Below, in pieces: positions 36,366-45,144 of a stretch of 64,000 nucleotides of DNA. The notes below the pieces were generated by a model. It did no database searches. It worked only from the letters and a program-made list of their open reading frames with translations, and had not been told where the DNA came from. This stretch comes from Gammaproteobacteria bacterium (lineage in GTDB: Bacteria > Pseudomonadota > Gammaproteobacteria > Pseudomonadales > Azotimanducaceae), in the NCBI GenBank assembly GCA_021773565.1, contig JAJFJZ010000025.1:310001-374000 (forward strand), read 5' to 3'. The translations under genes were made by a program, and so were the position numbers. Positions within the stretch are counted from its first letter, which is position 1. Every line of letters starts with the position of its first letter.

Positions 36366-37304
36366 ATGCAAATACATACCAGGAAAATCAGTCAATTAGC
36401 CGGAGTAGTTGTTGCCTTGTTCGCCATGGCAGGCCTTGCCACAAGTGCACATGCTGAACACTCTCGTGACAATTATTCCAATAACAGAAATTTCTACCAG
36501 AATCAGGGCTCCGGCTTTCAATTTCGCATAACGCACAACCGCCGTGAGGCAAAGCGCGTAACGGTAACCATACCCATGTACGGTGTTTACTTTCGAGACA
36601 GAAAGACGCTGAAACTAAAGTCGCTCATCAACGACTATTCACGATTGCGACCCCGGGATTACACGCTCGATCGTGTAGTGCTCAAGGCTGCATTTCGAAA
36701 AGAGGCGCACCATAGTTATGCGCGGGAGAGTTATGCCTACCTCAAGACCAAACGGCTGTATTCCGAGCGCAAACATATTCCCTTTGCACGCAATCAACAC
36801 CGCTACGCACACGTGAACCTGAATGTTTCGCAGGCAGTATCTGCAGACGACTGGAAACTGTATATCGGCCCAAACGTACGTATCAAGACGATCACTCTGG
36901 TACTTGAAAAAAAGACGCGAGGGCACAGGCGTTATGCCAGTTATCAGAATACCAATGACAGCCATGGTTTCGAGCGCGATGTCAGGCAACACTGGAATGA
37001 GTTCGCGAATATCCGCAGCAAAAAACAGAACCGTCGGGATAAACAACTGCGAATTCCCCAGGGGGCCCGGCACATAAGACTGGTGGGAGAAAGCCGCGAC
37101 ACAGACATACTGTATGCATGGCTTAGTTACTCGGATGGAAGAATCCAGCGCTTGCAGACCCTACAGGGAACCTTGCGCTACGGGCAAAACCTGCGGGCAA
37201 CCATCGGTAGCAGCCACCACGAAGACGTAAAAGCGACGCTGCATCTGGTGTTCAAACCCCACACCAGAGGATACCGCAGTAACCTGAGTGTCCAATCTGC
37301 ATGA
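36366..37304 (+). CDS. Secreted basic protein of unknown function
   Basis: About 312 residues. The ATG at 36366 follows GAGGA and begins a clear signal peptide (QLAGVVVALFAMAGLATSAHA); a frame open from 36276 is dismissed. The mature protein is rich in Arg, His and Tyr (N-R-R-E-A-K-R-V-T-V-T-I, H-H-S-Y-A-R-E-S-Y-A-Y, K-H-I-P-F-A-R-N-Q-H-R-Y) and has repeated beta-strand-like stretches, as in I-R-L-V-G-E-S-R-D-T-D. No family recognised. The basic character could suit binding to LPS, nucleic acid or sediment surfaces (speculative). The promoter region carries the TTCAG array, so expression is probably signal-dependent. A perfect inverted repeat follows the stop by three bases. Confidence 0.78.
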   Translation: MQIHTRKISQLAGVVVALFAMAGLATSAHAEHSRDNYSNNRNFYQNQGSGFQFRITHNRREAKRVTVTIPMYGVYFRDRKTLKLKSLINDYSRLRPRDYTLDRVVLKAAFRKEAHHSYARESYAYLKTKRLYSERKHIPFARNQHRYAHVNLNVSQAVSADDWKLYIGPNVRIKTITLVLEKKTRGHRRYASYQNTNDSHGFERDVRQHWNEFANIRSKKQNRRDKQLRIPQGARHIRLVGESRDTDILYAWLSYSDGRIQRLQTLQGTLRYGQNLRATIGSSHHEDVKATLHLVFKPHTRGYRSNLSVQSA

Positions 37305-37307
37305 GAG

Positions 37308-37368
37308 TAACGGGGTCAGAGTAAAGTGCCAGAGTATCTTACTCTGGCACTTTACTCTGACCCCGTTA
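37308..37368. repeat. Perfect 29-bp inverted repeat of REP type, bidirectional terminator candidate
   Basis: Arms 37308-37336 and 37340-37368 are perfectly complementary around a TCT loop. The arm begins TAACGGGGTCAGAGTAAAG. It lies between two convergent genes: it starts three bases after the stop of the secreted protein gene, and its outer end contains the stop codon of the acyl-CoA synthetase gene. The GGGGTCAGAGTAAAG core is familiar from REP/BIME-like elements associated with REP-associated tyrosine transposases in proteobacteria (from memory). No transposase is near. As RNA it would be a very stable hairpin in both directions. Confidence 0.8.
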
Positions 37369-38940
37369 AATCTGGCTATCCCGACCTTGCCAGTATTTTT
37401 TGCGTACCAGACCACGCTGGATTTTGCCGCTCGGCAGCCGTGGCAGTTCATCAATGAAATCAATTCCGCGAGGAATCTTGAAACCAGCCAGCTTAGGTTT
37501 TACAAAATCCAGTATGTCGGTAATCAGCGCTTCGCTTTCAGAATACCCATCACACAACTGCACAACTGCCCTAACAGATTCACCCCATTCGTCACTTGGC
37601 ACACCTACCGTGCATACATCAAGCACTGCCGGGTGTTGCATCAGTTCAGTATCGATCTCCTGAGGGTAAATATTTACACCCCCCGAGATAATAGTTTCTG
37701 CACTGCGGCCGTTCAAAAACAGATAACCATCCGCATCGAAGTAGCCCATATCACCCAGGGTGAACCAGTCTCCAATATAACTACTCGAAGTTTTCTCCTC
37801 AGCTTTAAAATATTCAAAGCGCCCGATATCGGGTGCTCTAAAATAAATGAGGCCGGTTTCACCCTGTGCAAGTTCCAGCCCTTCCTCACTCAATACTTTT
37901 GCAGCGTCTGCAGGCTCCGGTTTACCTACTGTACCCGGTTTGGAGAGCCACGTAACAGAGTCGACCAGAAAGTTTGCCCCACCCTCCGTAGCCGCATAAT
38001 ACTCAAACACGATGGGCCCAAACCACTCAATAATCCTGCGCTTGATGTGGACCGGACAGGGTGCAGCACCGTGAATTACATAAAGCAGACTCGATAAATC
38101 GTATTTTTCACGCACGAGCTGCGGTAACTGAAGTAAACGATTAAACATCGTCGCAACCATATGAGAGTGGGTAATACCAAATCGCTGTATCAACTGTAAA
38201 GTTAATTCCGCATCCCACTTGTTCATGAGTACAACCCCAACTCCCGCATTCAGGGGAGACACCACGTTAAACATCATGGGTGCCGCGTGATAGGCAGGGC
38301 CTGTACACAAAGTCAGGTGCGTTGCAGGATCCCAGTTAGCGGAACTCTGTGCAGCAGTTCGCGTCACCGGGTTTTGTTTTCTATATACCCCCTTGGGCCG
38401 GCCAGTCGTACCCGAGGTATACAACATGAATGATCCACGAACAGGTGCATCGATATCTTCCCCCGACAAGTTTTCCAGTGTTTCTTCAAGGGACCGAAAG
38501 CCATCGATATCTCCACCCACGGACAAACGTATACCACAGGATTGAGCCTGCACTACCGCACTGGCGGCGTTTTCAAGACTTGCATCAAACAGGACCGCCT
38601 GTGCCTCACAATTATTCAGCACGTAGCCCACTTCATTTGCGCTCAGGTGCCAGTTGATTGGCGTAAAGCGAATCCCGGTGCGTTGGCTTGCATAGTAGGC
38701 TTCAACAAATTCGCAACGATTTTTTAGTACCACCGCGATCGCATCACCTACACCAAGGCCCGCGTTTCTAAACAGGCGCGATAATTGATTCACCCGGGCG
38801 TTAAGCTGCGAAAAACTCAATTGCCCAAATTCCGTCCATAAGGCCATGGTATCCGGTCGCGCTGCTGCATGAAAAGCCAAAGCCATACCATTCGCGAAAG
38901 CGTTCTCAAAAACTTTTTCTGAATCAGCCATATCAGCCAT
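37366..38940 (-). CDS. AMP-forming acyl-CoA synthetase / ligase
   Basis: About 524 residues. The ATG at 38940 overlaps the stop of the preceding histidine-phosphatase gene and has GGAGAGG nine bases upstream; the frame extends 21 codons further but without support. P-loop Y-T-S-G-T-T-G-R-P-K-G-V-Y, A5-type Y-Y-A-A-T-E-G-G, A7-type G-D-W-F-T-L-G-D-M-G-Y-F-D, and the C-terminal L-P-R-L-P-S-G-K-I-Q-R-G with the adenylation lysine. It activates a carboxylic acid, probably fatty or alicyclic, with CoA. The stop codon lies in the inverted repeat at 37308-37368. Confidence 0.93.
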   Translation of the reverse strand: MADMADSEKVFENAFANGMALAFHAAARPDTMALWTEFGQLSFSQLNARVNQLSRLFRNAGLGVGDAIAVVLKNRCEFVEAYYASQRTGIRFTPINWHLSANEVGYVLNNCEAQAVLFDASLENAASAVVQAQSCGIRLSVGGDIDGFRSLEETLENLSGEDIDAPVRGSFMLYTSGTTGRPKGVYRKQNPVTRTAAQSSANWDPATHLTLCTGPAYHAAPMMFNVVSPLNAGVGVVLMNKWDAELTLQLIQRFGITHSHMVATMFNRLLQLPQLVREKYDLSSLLYVIHGAAPCPVHIKRRIIEWFGPIVFEYYAATEGGANFLVDSVTWLSKPGTVGKPEPADAAKVLSEEGLELAQGETGLIYFRAPDIGRFEYFKAEEKTSSSYIGDWFTLGDMGYFDADGYLFLNGRSAETIISGGVNIYPQEIDTELMQHPAVLDVCTVGVPSDEWGESVRAVVQLCDGYSESEALITDILDFVKPKLAGFKIPRGIDFIDELPRLPSGKIQRGLVRKKYWQGRDSQI

Positions 38941-39601
38941 CGACAAATACCTCTCCATGTCGGCTATGCAGCACAAGCTGGTCACCAAGGTAGTACACAG
39001 CAATAGCCTCCAGATATTCTACATTGCCAAATTTTTTACTGGGCTGATCCAACAGTTGATCCAGCACAGTTAAAAGACTTAAATCGTGGGATACACAAAC
39101 ATCCAGTCTTAAGCCAACAGGCGCTTTCTCCAGCTTTTCACGCAGTACATCTAACAGGGCCAGTGCTGCCGTTTGCGCCGGCATCAATATATCCGCGGCC
39201 TGGCCACCTGCGTACCATTTTTGCGTAAAAGGCAACAGGCCTCCATCGGCTTGCATGGCCCGGTACATTTTCATTTGATCCAGCACGTAGAAAACACCCA
39301 GACCCTCTACGGGACGATAACGGGTGGTCTGGCCGCCTCTAGAGGCATAACCGCTGAGAATACGCTCAGCGGTCTCCCGACACCGCCCCACCGGGCTGTG
39401 ATAGGCCCTGACGGACAAATTTTGTGGCAGTTTTTCGCCAAATCTCAGGCTCAGTGCCCTGCCCTCATCGGTCAACGGATTTTTAGCATCATGCACGCCA
39501 TCCGCGTATTCACGTGCTGAATGACGCATCAGTAAAACCACATGTTTAACACCTTTCTCCAGAACGCCTTGCACCAGAGCAATACCAGAATCTCCATACA
39601 T
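38933..39601 (-). CDS. Histidine phosphatase family protein
   Basis: 222 residues of the branch 1/2 phosphoglycerate-mutase-like superfamily. Catalytic motif L-L-M-R26-H27-S-A-R-E-Y, then A-Y-H-S-P-V-G-R-C-R-E-T-A with another conserved Arg, and C-V-S-H-D-L-S-L-L-T-V-L with the second catalytic His. Cytoplasmic, no signal peptide. Substrate not predictable. It overlaps the acyl-CoA synthetase start by eight bases, so the two are co-translated, and lies 89 bases from the divergent SDR gene. Confidence 0.88.
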   Translation of the reverse strand: MYGDSGIALVQGVLEKGVKHVVLLMRHSAREYADGVHDAKNPLTDEGRALSLRFGEKLPQNLSVRAYHSPVGRCRETAERILSGYASRGGQTTRYRPVEGLGVFYVLDQMKMYRAMQADGGLLPFTQKWYAGGQAADILMPAQTAALALLDVLREKLEKAPVGLRLDVCVSHDLSLLTVLDQLLDQPSKKFGNVEYLEAIAVYYLGDQLVLHSRHGEVFVDG

Positions 39602-39690
39602 CGTGAAAATTGTTCTCCCGATTTGATTTCAGTCGGTTTAGTATTCAGCCAGCATACAGATTATTGGGCAATGGCATTAAGGTAAAGGAT

Positions 39691-40608
39691 ATGAATAGAT
39701 TATTGGGGAAAGTAGCTGTAGTAACCGGTGCCGGGCGGGGCATCGGCCGGGAAATCGCACTCAGCATGGCAGCCGAAGGCGCAAGGATTGTTGTAAACGA
39801 TCTTGGTGGCAATACCGATGGCACCGGCACAGGTAAAATTGCGGACGAAGTGGTCGAGGAAATTCGCAATGCCGGCGGCGAGGCCGTATCCCATACCCAA
39901 TCCATCGCAGAAGTCTCCGGAGGGCGCAGCCTGTTCCAAACCGCGATTGATGCTTTTGGCAGCATGGATATCCTGGTTAACAACGCAGGTATTTTGCGGG
40001 ATAAAACCCTGTTCAAAATGGAGGAGGAAGACTGGGACGCCGTCATTGCGGTGCACTTAAAAGGCCACTATTGCTGCACCCGTCCATTTGCGCAATACAT
40101 ACGGGAGACTAATCGCACTAACTGCCGCATCATAAACTTTTCCTCTGTCTCCGGACTCTTTGGTAATTTCGGTCAGGCAAACTATGGAGCAGCGAAAGCC
40201 GGTATCGCCGGATTTTCCCGCGTAGTTGCGCTGGAATTGGCTAAGTACGGGTGCACAGTAAATACCATATCACCCGGTGCGCTAACTCGAATGACCATTC
40301 CACTCAGGGAAGCGCGGGGAGAAGAAGTCGCAAACGAGGACCTGCAGGTGGGTGGACCACAACACATTGCGCCGGTTGTCACCTGGCTTGCAAGCGAGGC
40401 TGCTTCAGCCATATCAGCGCAGATCCTCCATGTTGCCCGGGGTACTGTGAGCATAATGCAGCAACCCGCCCTGCTTAAATCCTACAAAAAGGGCAGCGGT
40501 ATCTGGAGCCAGGATGAACTGGATACCTGTATCCCCCGATTGTATGAGGCGAAGCAAAATGCAGATGTGGCAGTAAGAGAAGGCGCAAAACCGGTACTCA
40601 TAGATTAA
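39691..40608 (+). CDS. SDR family oxidoreductase (multifunctional-enzyme-2 / 17-beta-HSD4-like)
   Basis: About 305 residues from the ATG at 39691, where the Rossmann fold begins; the frame is open from 39610. Cofactor motif T-G-A-G-R-G-I-G (12-19), N-N-A-G (97-100), and catalytic S152, Y165-G-A-A-K169. I-V-V-N-D-L-G-G at the end of strand 2, with Asp, suggests NAD(H) preference and recalls (3R)-hydroxyacyl-CoA dehydrogenase domains of peroxisomal multifunctional enzyme type 2. Position opposite an acyl-CoA synthetase fits acyl-CoA or sterol side-chain metabolism (inference). Confidence 0.9.
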   Translation: MNRLLGKVAVVTGAGRGIGREIALSMAAEGARIVVNDLGGNTDGTGTGKIADEVVEEIRNAGGEAVSHTQSIAEVSGGRSLFQTAIDAFGSMDILVNNAGILRDKTLFKMEEEDWDAVIAVHLKGHYCCTRPFAQYIRETNRTNCRIINFSSVSGLFGNFGQANYGAAKAGIAGFSRVVALELAKYGCTVNTISPGALTRMTIPLREARGEEVANEDLQVGGPQHIAPVVTWLASEAASAISAQILHVARGTVSIMQQPALLKSYKKGSGIWSQDELDTCIPRLYEAKQNADVAVREGAKPVLID

Positions 40609-40614
40609 GTCCAG

Positions 40615-41925
40615 CTAAAAATAATACAGGTAGCGCAAGTAAGCCCGGGTACCTCCACCGGTGGTCAACCCGGGTTGTATGTTAACGCCACCAAATTCCT
40701 CTCCACTGCTTCCCAGTGGTTCCACCAAGCCCAGTTGAAATCGCTGATGATCTCCGGGTTCATAAGCAAAGCTGAACTGGAGCAAGCTGCTGGTATCCTT
40801 CAGATTGATAATTATGGAGGTGGACTGACTTAGCAGCGGGTGCCACTGGAATTGCAGGCCACCGGCAAGATAATCACGCTGCAGATTAAATAACTCACCG
40901 CGCTGCAGGCGTTGTACAAGTTCTTCGGACAAATCAGTAATGACCACCGGGTTGGTATGGGTTCCAAAACCATTGTGAAAGTACTCCCCGAATATATACA
41001 TTGAGCGCTCACGCCAGGTAAAACTGTAATCCATGTTAAGCACCCCCGATACTATGGTACCTCCTTCTTCCAGATGCGTAAGCAATACATCTCCTCTAAC
41101 CAGGGCACCGCCCACAGGTGTGCTCATGCTCAGCCCCAAAACTTCATCGCGGTAATGTCGACCACCAATGACTTCAAATTCCGACTCACCAATAAAGCCA
41201 TGCCATTTGAAACCGGTAGAGGCTTCATCCATATTCAAGTGTTTTTGTTCATTACGTCTTAGTATGGAAACCACTTGTACATCACTGCCATTGGCAAACA
41301 GGTATTCAACATTCACCATGTCGTCACCCGCTTTATAGTCCCGGTCTACTGTGGTGGGCGCAAAGGGGCTAAAGAGATCCAGTGGCTGAAAAACTATTCC
41401 ACTGCCCCAGCTCAGGGCCTGCCGCCCGAGCGTTACACTCCAGTTGGAGGCCTGGTAACTGAGCGAAGCGCGGTCAAAGCGATGAATCAGGCGATGGTGT
41501 TCACCGCTATCAATTACAGTTGTGAGATTTAGCAAGCGCCGTGCATCATCAGCTGGAGACTGGTCAAGCGTCGATTGTGGGGCACCCGTAAAGGCGAGAC
41601 TGTCACCCGCATTATGATTGATGGAAGACTCCAGATTAAAAGACCAACTGCCAGCGGACCGCTTCCACATAAGACGCATGTCCAGATTCAAGTCCAGGGC
41701 GGGCGTGCTGTCCAACAGGCGTTGCAAATCCCGATCTGGTAAATATGCTGCACTTCCAAACACTTTAAATCGGGTATCAAAATGGTTTTGTGCAGCCTCA
41801 CCAGCACTGGCAGACATGGGAACGAGAACAAGTGTCAAAATAAGCAGCACACGCAATTCCAGAAGGATTGGTGTATTCAGAAAGCCCTTAACAACGCGAG
41901 CTTGCCTAGGTTTCTGCAGATTCAT
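40615..41925 (-). CDS. Outer-membrane beta-barrel protein of the Lol-like operon
   Basis: 436 residues; signal peptide (ends PMSASA, after a longer cytoplasmic n-region), then alternating amphipathic strands and a C-terminal L-R-Y-L-Y-Y-F with the terminal Phe that marks outer-membrane barrels. The stretch V-T-L-G-R-Q-A-L-S-W-G-S-G-I-V-F-Q-P-L-D-L-F-S-P-F-A-P resembles the motif of DUF1302-like barrel proteins, which are found beside LolA-like proteins and RND exporters. It is the last gene of the operon and overlaps the ATPase gene by 20 bases. It probably receives or anchors what the ABC system moves; cargo unknown. Confidence 0.8.
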   Translation of the reverse strand: MNLQKPRQARVVKGFLNTPILLELRVLLILTLVLVPMSASAGEAAQNHFDTRFKVFGSAAYLPDRDLQRLLDSTPALDLNLDMRLMWKRSAGSWSFNLESSINHNAGDSLAFTGAPQSTLDQSPADDARRLLNLTTVIDSGEHHRLIHRFDRASLSYQASNWSVTLGRQALSWGSGIVFQPLDLFSPFAPTTVDRDYKAGDDMVNVEYLFANGSDVQVVSILRRNEQKHLNMDEASTGFKWHGFIGESEFEVIGGRHYRDEVLGLSMSTPVGGALVRGDVLLTHLEEGGTIVSGVLNMDYSFTWRERSMYIFGEYFHNGFGTHTNPVVITDLSEELVQRLQRGELFNLQRDYLAGGLQFQWHPLLSQSTSIIINLKDTSSLLQFSFAYEPGDHQRFQLGLVEPLGSSGEEFGGVNIQPGLTTGGGTRAYLRYLYYF

Positions 41926-42598
41926 CAGCGTCTATATGGCCATCTACCAATTGCACCCTGCGGCGCGCATAGCGCATTACCATGGGATCGTGGGTTGCTG
42001 TAATAATGGTAACGCCCTGCTCCCGGTTCAGATTTTGCAACAACACGAGCAATCCTTCGGTAGATTTTGAATCCAGATTCGCGCTCGGTTCATCCGCCAG
42101 CAAAACCCTGGGTCTGGTTACAATTGCACGGGCAATGGCCACTCGCTGTTGCTGCCCCCCCGACAACTCCGAGGGGCGCCGATGTGCAAGGTCACCCAGG
42201 CCCAACGACTCAAGTGTCGCGAGTGCTCTGTCAGTACGCTCCTTTGCACTAACACCCTGCAGCTGCATTGTGAACTCAACGTTTTCAAGCGCATTGAGAA
42301 CGGGTATGAGATTGTAGTCCTGAAAAATGAACCCCAGTTCAAACAGTCGTAAATCAGACAGATGGGTAGCATCGAGATCGTTCAGGCGCGTTTCACCCAA
42401 ATAGACTTCTCCACTGGTGGGTCGGTCAAGGCCACCAATCAGATTCAACAGTGTTGATTTTCCAGATCCGGAAGGCCCAGCCAGACTAACAAACTCACCA
42501 TCATTTACCTGGAAGGAAACCTCATCAAGCGCCTTCACGGGATAGGCGTCTTCCTGATAAGTACGACAAAGCGACTCACAACGTACTACTACGTTCAT
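41906..42598 (-). CDS. ABC transporter ATPase, LolD/MacB type
   Basis: 230 residues. Walker A G-P-S-G-S-G-K-S-T (41-49), Q-loop F-Q-D, signature L-S-G-G-Q (145-149), Walker B L-L-A-D-E-P (166-171), and H-loop His203. Length and the A-L-D-E-V-S-F, L-N-L-I-G-G-L-D pattern match the MacB/LolD/FtsE group, which powers mechanotransmission rather than classical transport. An excellent Shine-Dalgarno site (GGAGG) stands before the ATG. It must serve the three FtsX-like permeases encoded upstream in the same operon. Confidence 0.94.
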   Translation of the reverse strand: MNVVVRCESLCRTYQEDAYPVKALDEVSFQVNDGEFVSLAGPSGSGKSTLLNLIGGLDRPTSGEVYLGETRLNDLDATHLSDLRLFELGFIFQDYNLIPVLNALENVEFTMQLQGVSAKERTDRALATLESLGLGDLAHRRPSELSGGQQQRVAIARAIVTRPRVLLADEPSANLDSKSTEGLLVLLQNLNREQGVTIITATHDPMVMRYARRRVQLVDGHIDADESAET

Positions 42599-42659
42599 CT
42601 GTTGTTCCTCCTGTTTTTCTGATTACCCTGAGGCTGGTAGTTTGACTGCAAGTAATTGT

Positions 42660-43868
42660 TCATTTTCTAAGCGCATCCAATGGTCGAATTCGTACGGCCT
42701 TAACTGCCGGGTAAAGACTTGCCAGAAAACCCAGTACAGTCGTCAGGACTGATACCTGGACAATATCCTGAACCAGAAGGCGTGGTACTACTACCGAACG
42801 AATTCCAATCATTTCAAGGCCCTGGGAAAACTCGGATAAATCTATTCCGCCACTCATCCAGATCACCAGCATATATCCAATGATCAGGCCCCCCAGAAGG
42901 CCAACCACTACAATAAGAATGCTTTCAATCATTACCTGCAACAACACAGCATTCGGTCGCATACCCAGTGCACGAAACATCCCCAGCTCTCTAACCCGTT
43001 CCATCACACCGGTTATCAAAGTATTAACCAGCCCAAAGGCAAGCGCACTGGCCATAATGACAAACCAGATAAGTATTGTGGCATCGGAAAATTCGAACAT
43101 CGCGCCAGCCTGGGGTTGCAATTCTTTCCAGTCGAGCACTTCCAGGTCCGGAAACTGGGCCTGCAGAGCCTCTTTAACCTGAATTTCATTTTTTTCGCTA
43201 ACCAGCCTTACGGATAATTCGGTGACCGCACTGGTACCTAACAATGTTTGTAAGGTTTCACGGCCCGCAAAAACAAACATTTTTTCAACCGATGTGCCCG
43301 ACGCATCGTAGGTGCCAACAATTCGAAATCCTGCTTCCCGATTTAGCCCATCCGCTCCCTGGGTGATCAATACAATTCGCCGCCCCAATTTGGTATTCAG
43401 TTGATCAACCAGCTTTTTTCCAACGAGCACGCCCTTGTCATCCGGGGAACTCAGCATCGTTCCTTCTATAGTTGCTTTTGCCAGAAATGACATGTTCTGT
43501 TCATCGGCCGGGTCAATCCCTACCAGCTGTATCCCACGGGTCTCCCGTTCGCTAATGATAACGGCGGGTACCACCACGCGACTGGTCCAGCCAAACAGAT
43601 GCTCAGGGCCAATATCCGGATGAAACTGGCCGGGTACGGTAAAATTACTCTCGGCTGAGGGGTCGTTGCGATAGCCAGGTGCTAATACTTTGACATGGCC
43701 ACTCAGATTTAGAATAGCATCCTCGAGCATGTCATACTGATACCCGCGAATGAGTGCATTTGTGAATACCAGGCTGCCCACCGCTACAAGAATGGCCATT
43801 AACATCATTCCATTGCGCCGCCGCTGTCGCCAGAGATTACGCCAGCTCAACTGTACTAGTAATTTCAT
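42660..43868 (-). CDS. FtsX-like ABC permease, LolC/E type (first of three)
   Basis: About 402 residues. The ATG at 43868 is used; a GTG two codons earlier is possible. Topology of the LolCE/MacB superfamily: N-terminal W-R-N-L-W-R-Q-R-R-R-N-G and one membrane helix, a large periplasmic domain (about 45-270), then three helices starting at F-S-D-A-T-I-L-I-W-F-V-I-M-A with R-V-R-E-L-G-M-F-R-A-L-G-M-R coupling motif and the end R-P-L-D-A-L-R-K. It is the most divergent of the three permeases and closest to the ATPase gene. Confidence 0.92.
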   Translation of the reverse strand: MKLLVQLSWRNLWRQRRRNGMMLMAILVAVGSLVFTNALIRGYQYDMLEDAILNLSGHVKVLAPGYRNDPSAESNFTVPGQFHPDIGPEHLFGWTSRVVVPAVIISERETRGIQLVGIDPADEQNMSFLAKATIEGTMLSSPDDKGVLVGKKLVDQLNTKLGRRIVLITQGADGLNREAGFRIVGTYDASGTSVEKMFVFAGRETLQTLLGTSAVTELSVRLVSEKNEIQVKEALQAQFPDLEVLDWKELQPQAGAMFEFSDATILIWFVIMASALAFGLVNTLITGVMERVRELGMFRALGMRPNAVLLQVMIESILIVVVGLLGGLIIGYMLVIWMSGGIDLSEFSQGLEMIGIRSVVVPRLLVQDIVQVSVLTTVLGFLASLYPAVKAVRIRPLDALRK

Positions 43869-43916
43869 CGGCACCGTTTTAGGTCCCCTTGTTGCTTACA
43901 TTTTATGTGATAGAAC

Positions 43917-45140
43917 TTATGCACGTCTGAACATCGCCTCAACCGGAATCAGTTTTCGAACCTTCATGGTTGAAAGAAAAGCGGCCAACTGCGTGGAGAT
44001 CAAAATTACCCAGGCAGCGTGAAATGCAGCTGACCAGGACCAGCCTGGATAAAGGCGATCAGGCAGATGATAAGCCCTCATCAGGTCTGCAACTTCAGCG
44101 GGTAGGGGAATGCCAATCAGTGAGAGCACAGCAACTGCCGCTCCACTGAGAATCACACCCAGAGCAATACCCAACAAACTCACCAGCAGCGCTTCAAAGA
44201 CCAGCATGCCGATTATTGACCAGGGCTTCATTCCAATCGCCAACAACATACCAAATTCAGGCGTACGTTCTGCTACGGTCATGATGTAGGTGTTTACAAT
44301 AGAAAACGTCACCATCAAGACCAGCAACCCAAAAAACAACATCGACCCGCTTTGTTTCATATCTATCGTCTGTTGTAGTTCCGGCATCAATTCCTGCCAG
44401 GTGTACACTCGCAGGTTTTCATCCAGTCCGGTTCTTAATTGCTTCGCAACGCCGTTAACCTCATCAATATCTTCGATGTTAAATGCCAGCATATGGGCCT
44501 CATCTCCCAGGCCAAATTCCTCGCGAAATACTCCGATAGGAATTTGTAACAAACTACGATCAAGTTCGGCCTGCCCGGAATCAAAGATGCCTACCAGCGT
44601 CAACACCAGGGCCGCAACCGCACCTTCTTTTTGGCTCCCTAACACAACCACCTCATCACCCAAATTCGCTCCGAGATTTCGAGCCAGTAATTTACCCATA
44701 AATACTTCCCGAACCTGCCCCCGTTCTTCAGAGAGGTAGCGACCAGAAAAAACAGAGATTGGCAAAGTGGACATTTGTTTTTCGTTTACAACATCGACCC
44801 CCATGACGAGTGCTCCTGCACTCTGTTCTTCTACCGATACCAGAGCAAAAGTCTGCAATCGGGCAGTAACCTGGGTAACCGAAGGTGTTGAGCGCAAACT
44901 CTTAATCGTTTCACTCTGGTTCTGTATCAGGTGGCGTAATAAGGGGTCATCCCTAAAAAGGGCGTGCTGTATTTGCAGATGCCCGCTCATAAATGCGGTA
45001 GCATTTTCCACCATTGTGCTGAATCCGCCTACCTGGGTAGCTTTGGAAAAAAGAATAAGAAAAACTGCGAATGCTATAGCGCCCGTGGTCAACCAGGTAC
45101 GGCGGGGGTTCCTCCACAAATTGCGCCATGCGATAGACAT
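43917..45140 (-). CDS. FtsX-like ABC permease, LolC/E type (second of three)
   Basis: 407 residues. M-S-I-A-W-R-N-L-W-R-N-P-R-R-T-W-L-T-T-G-A-I-A-F-A starts the first helix, and the periplasmic domain contains E-N-A-T-A-F-M-S-G-H-L-Q-I-Q. The C-terminal half has R-T-P-E-F-G-M-L-L-A-I-G-M-K-P-W and ends I-P-V-E-A-M-F-R-R. It is clearly a paralogue of the 45145-46431 product (shared A-W-R-N-L, E-N-A-T-x-F, L-G-S-Q-K, F-D-S/S-S-G-Q segments). Starts four bases after that gene ends. The stop is 42 bases before the first base of the next gene. Confidence 0.92.
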   Translation of the reverse strand: MSIAWRNLWRNPRRTWLTTGAIAFAVFLILFSKATQVGGFSTMVENATAFMSGHLQIQHALFRDDPLLRHLIQNQSETIKSLRSTPSVTQVTARLQTFALVSVEEQSAGALVMGVDVVNEKQMSTLPISVFSGRYLSEERGQVREVFMGKLLARNLGANLGDEVVVLGSQKEGAVAALVLTLVGIFDSGQAELDRSLLQIPIGVFREEFGLGDEAHMLAFNIEDIDEVNGVAKQLRTGLDENLRVYTWQELMPELQQTIDMKQSGSMLFFGLLVLMVTFSIVNTYIMTVAERTPEFGMLLAIGMKPWSIIGMLVFEALLVSLLGIALGVILSGAAVAVLSLIGIPLPAEVADLMRAYHLPDRLYPGWSWSAAFHAAWVILISTQLAAFLSTMKVRKLIPVEAMFRRA

Positions 45141-45144
45141 AATG

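Noticed and set aside
36639-37073. 144-codon minus-strand frame inside the secreted basic protein gene
   Set aside because: Shadow frame without start signals; the plus-strand gene has a signal peptide and a good ribosome-binding site.
37288-38097. 269-codon plus-strand reading frame opposite the acyl-CoA synthetase gene
   Set aside because: Antisense shadow of a clear AMP-ligase gene; it runs through the inverted repeat and resembles no protein family.
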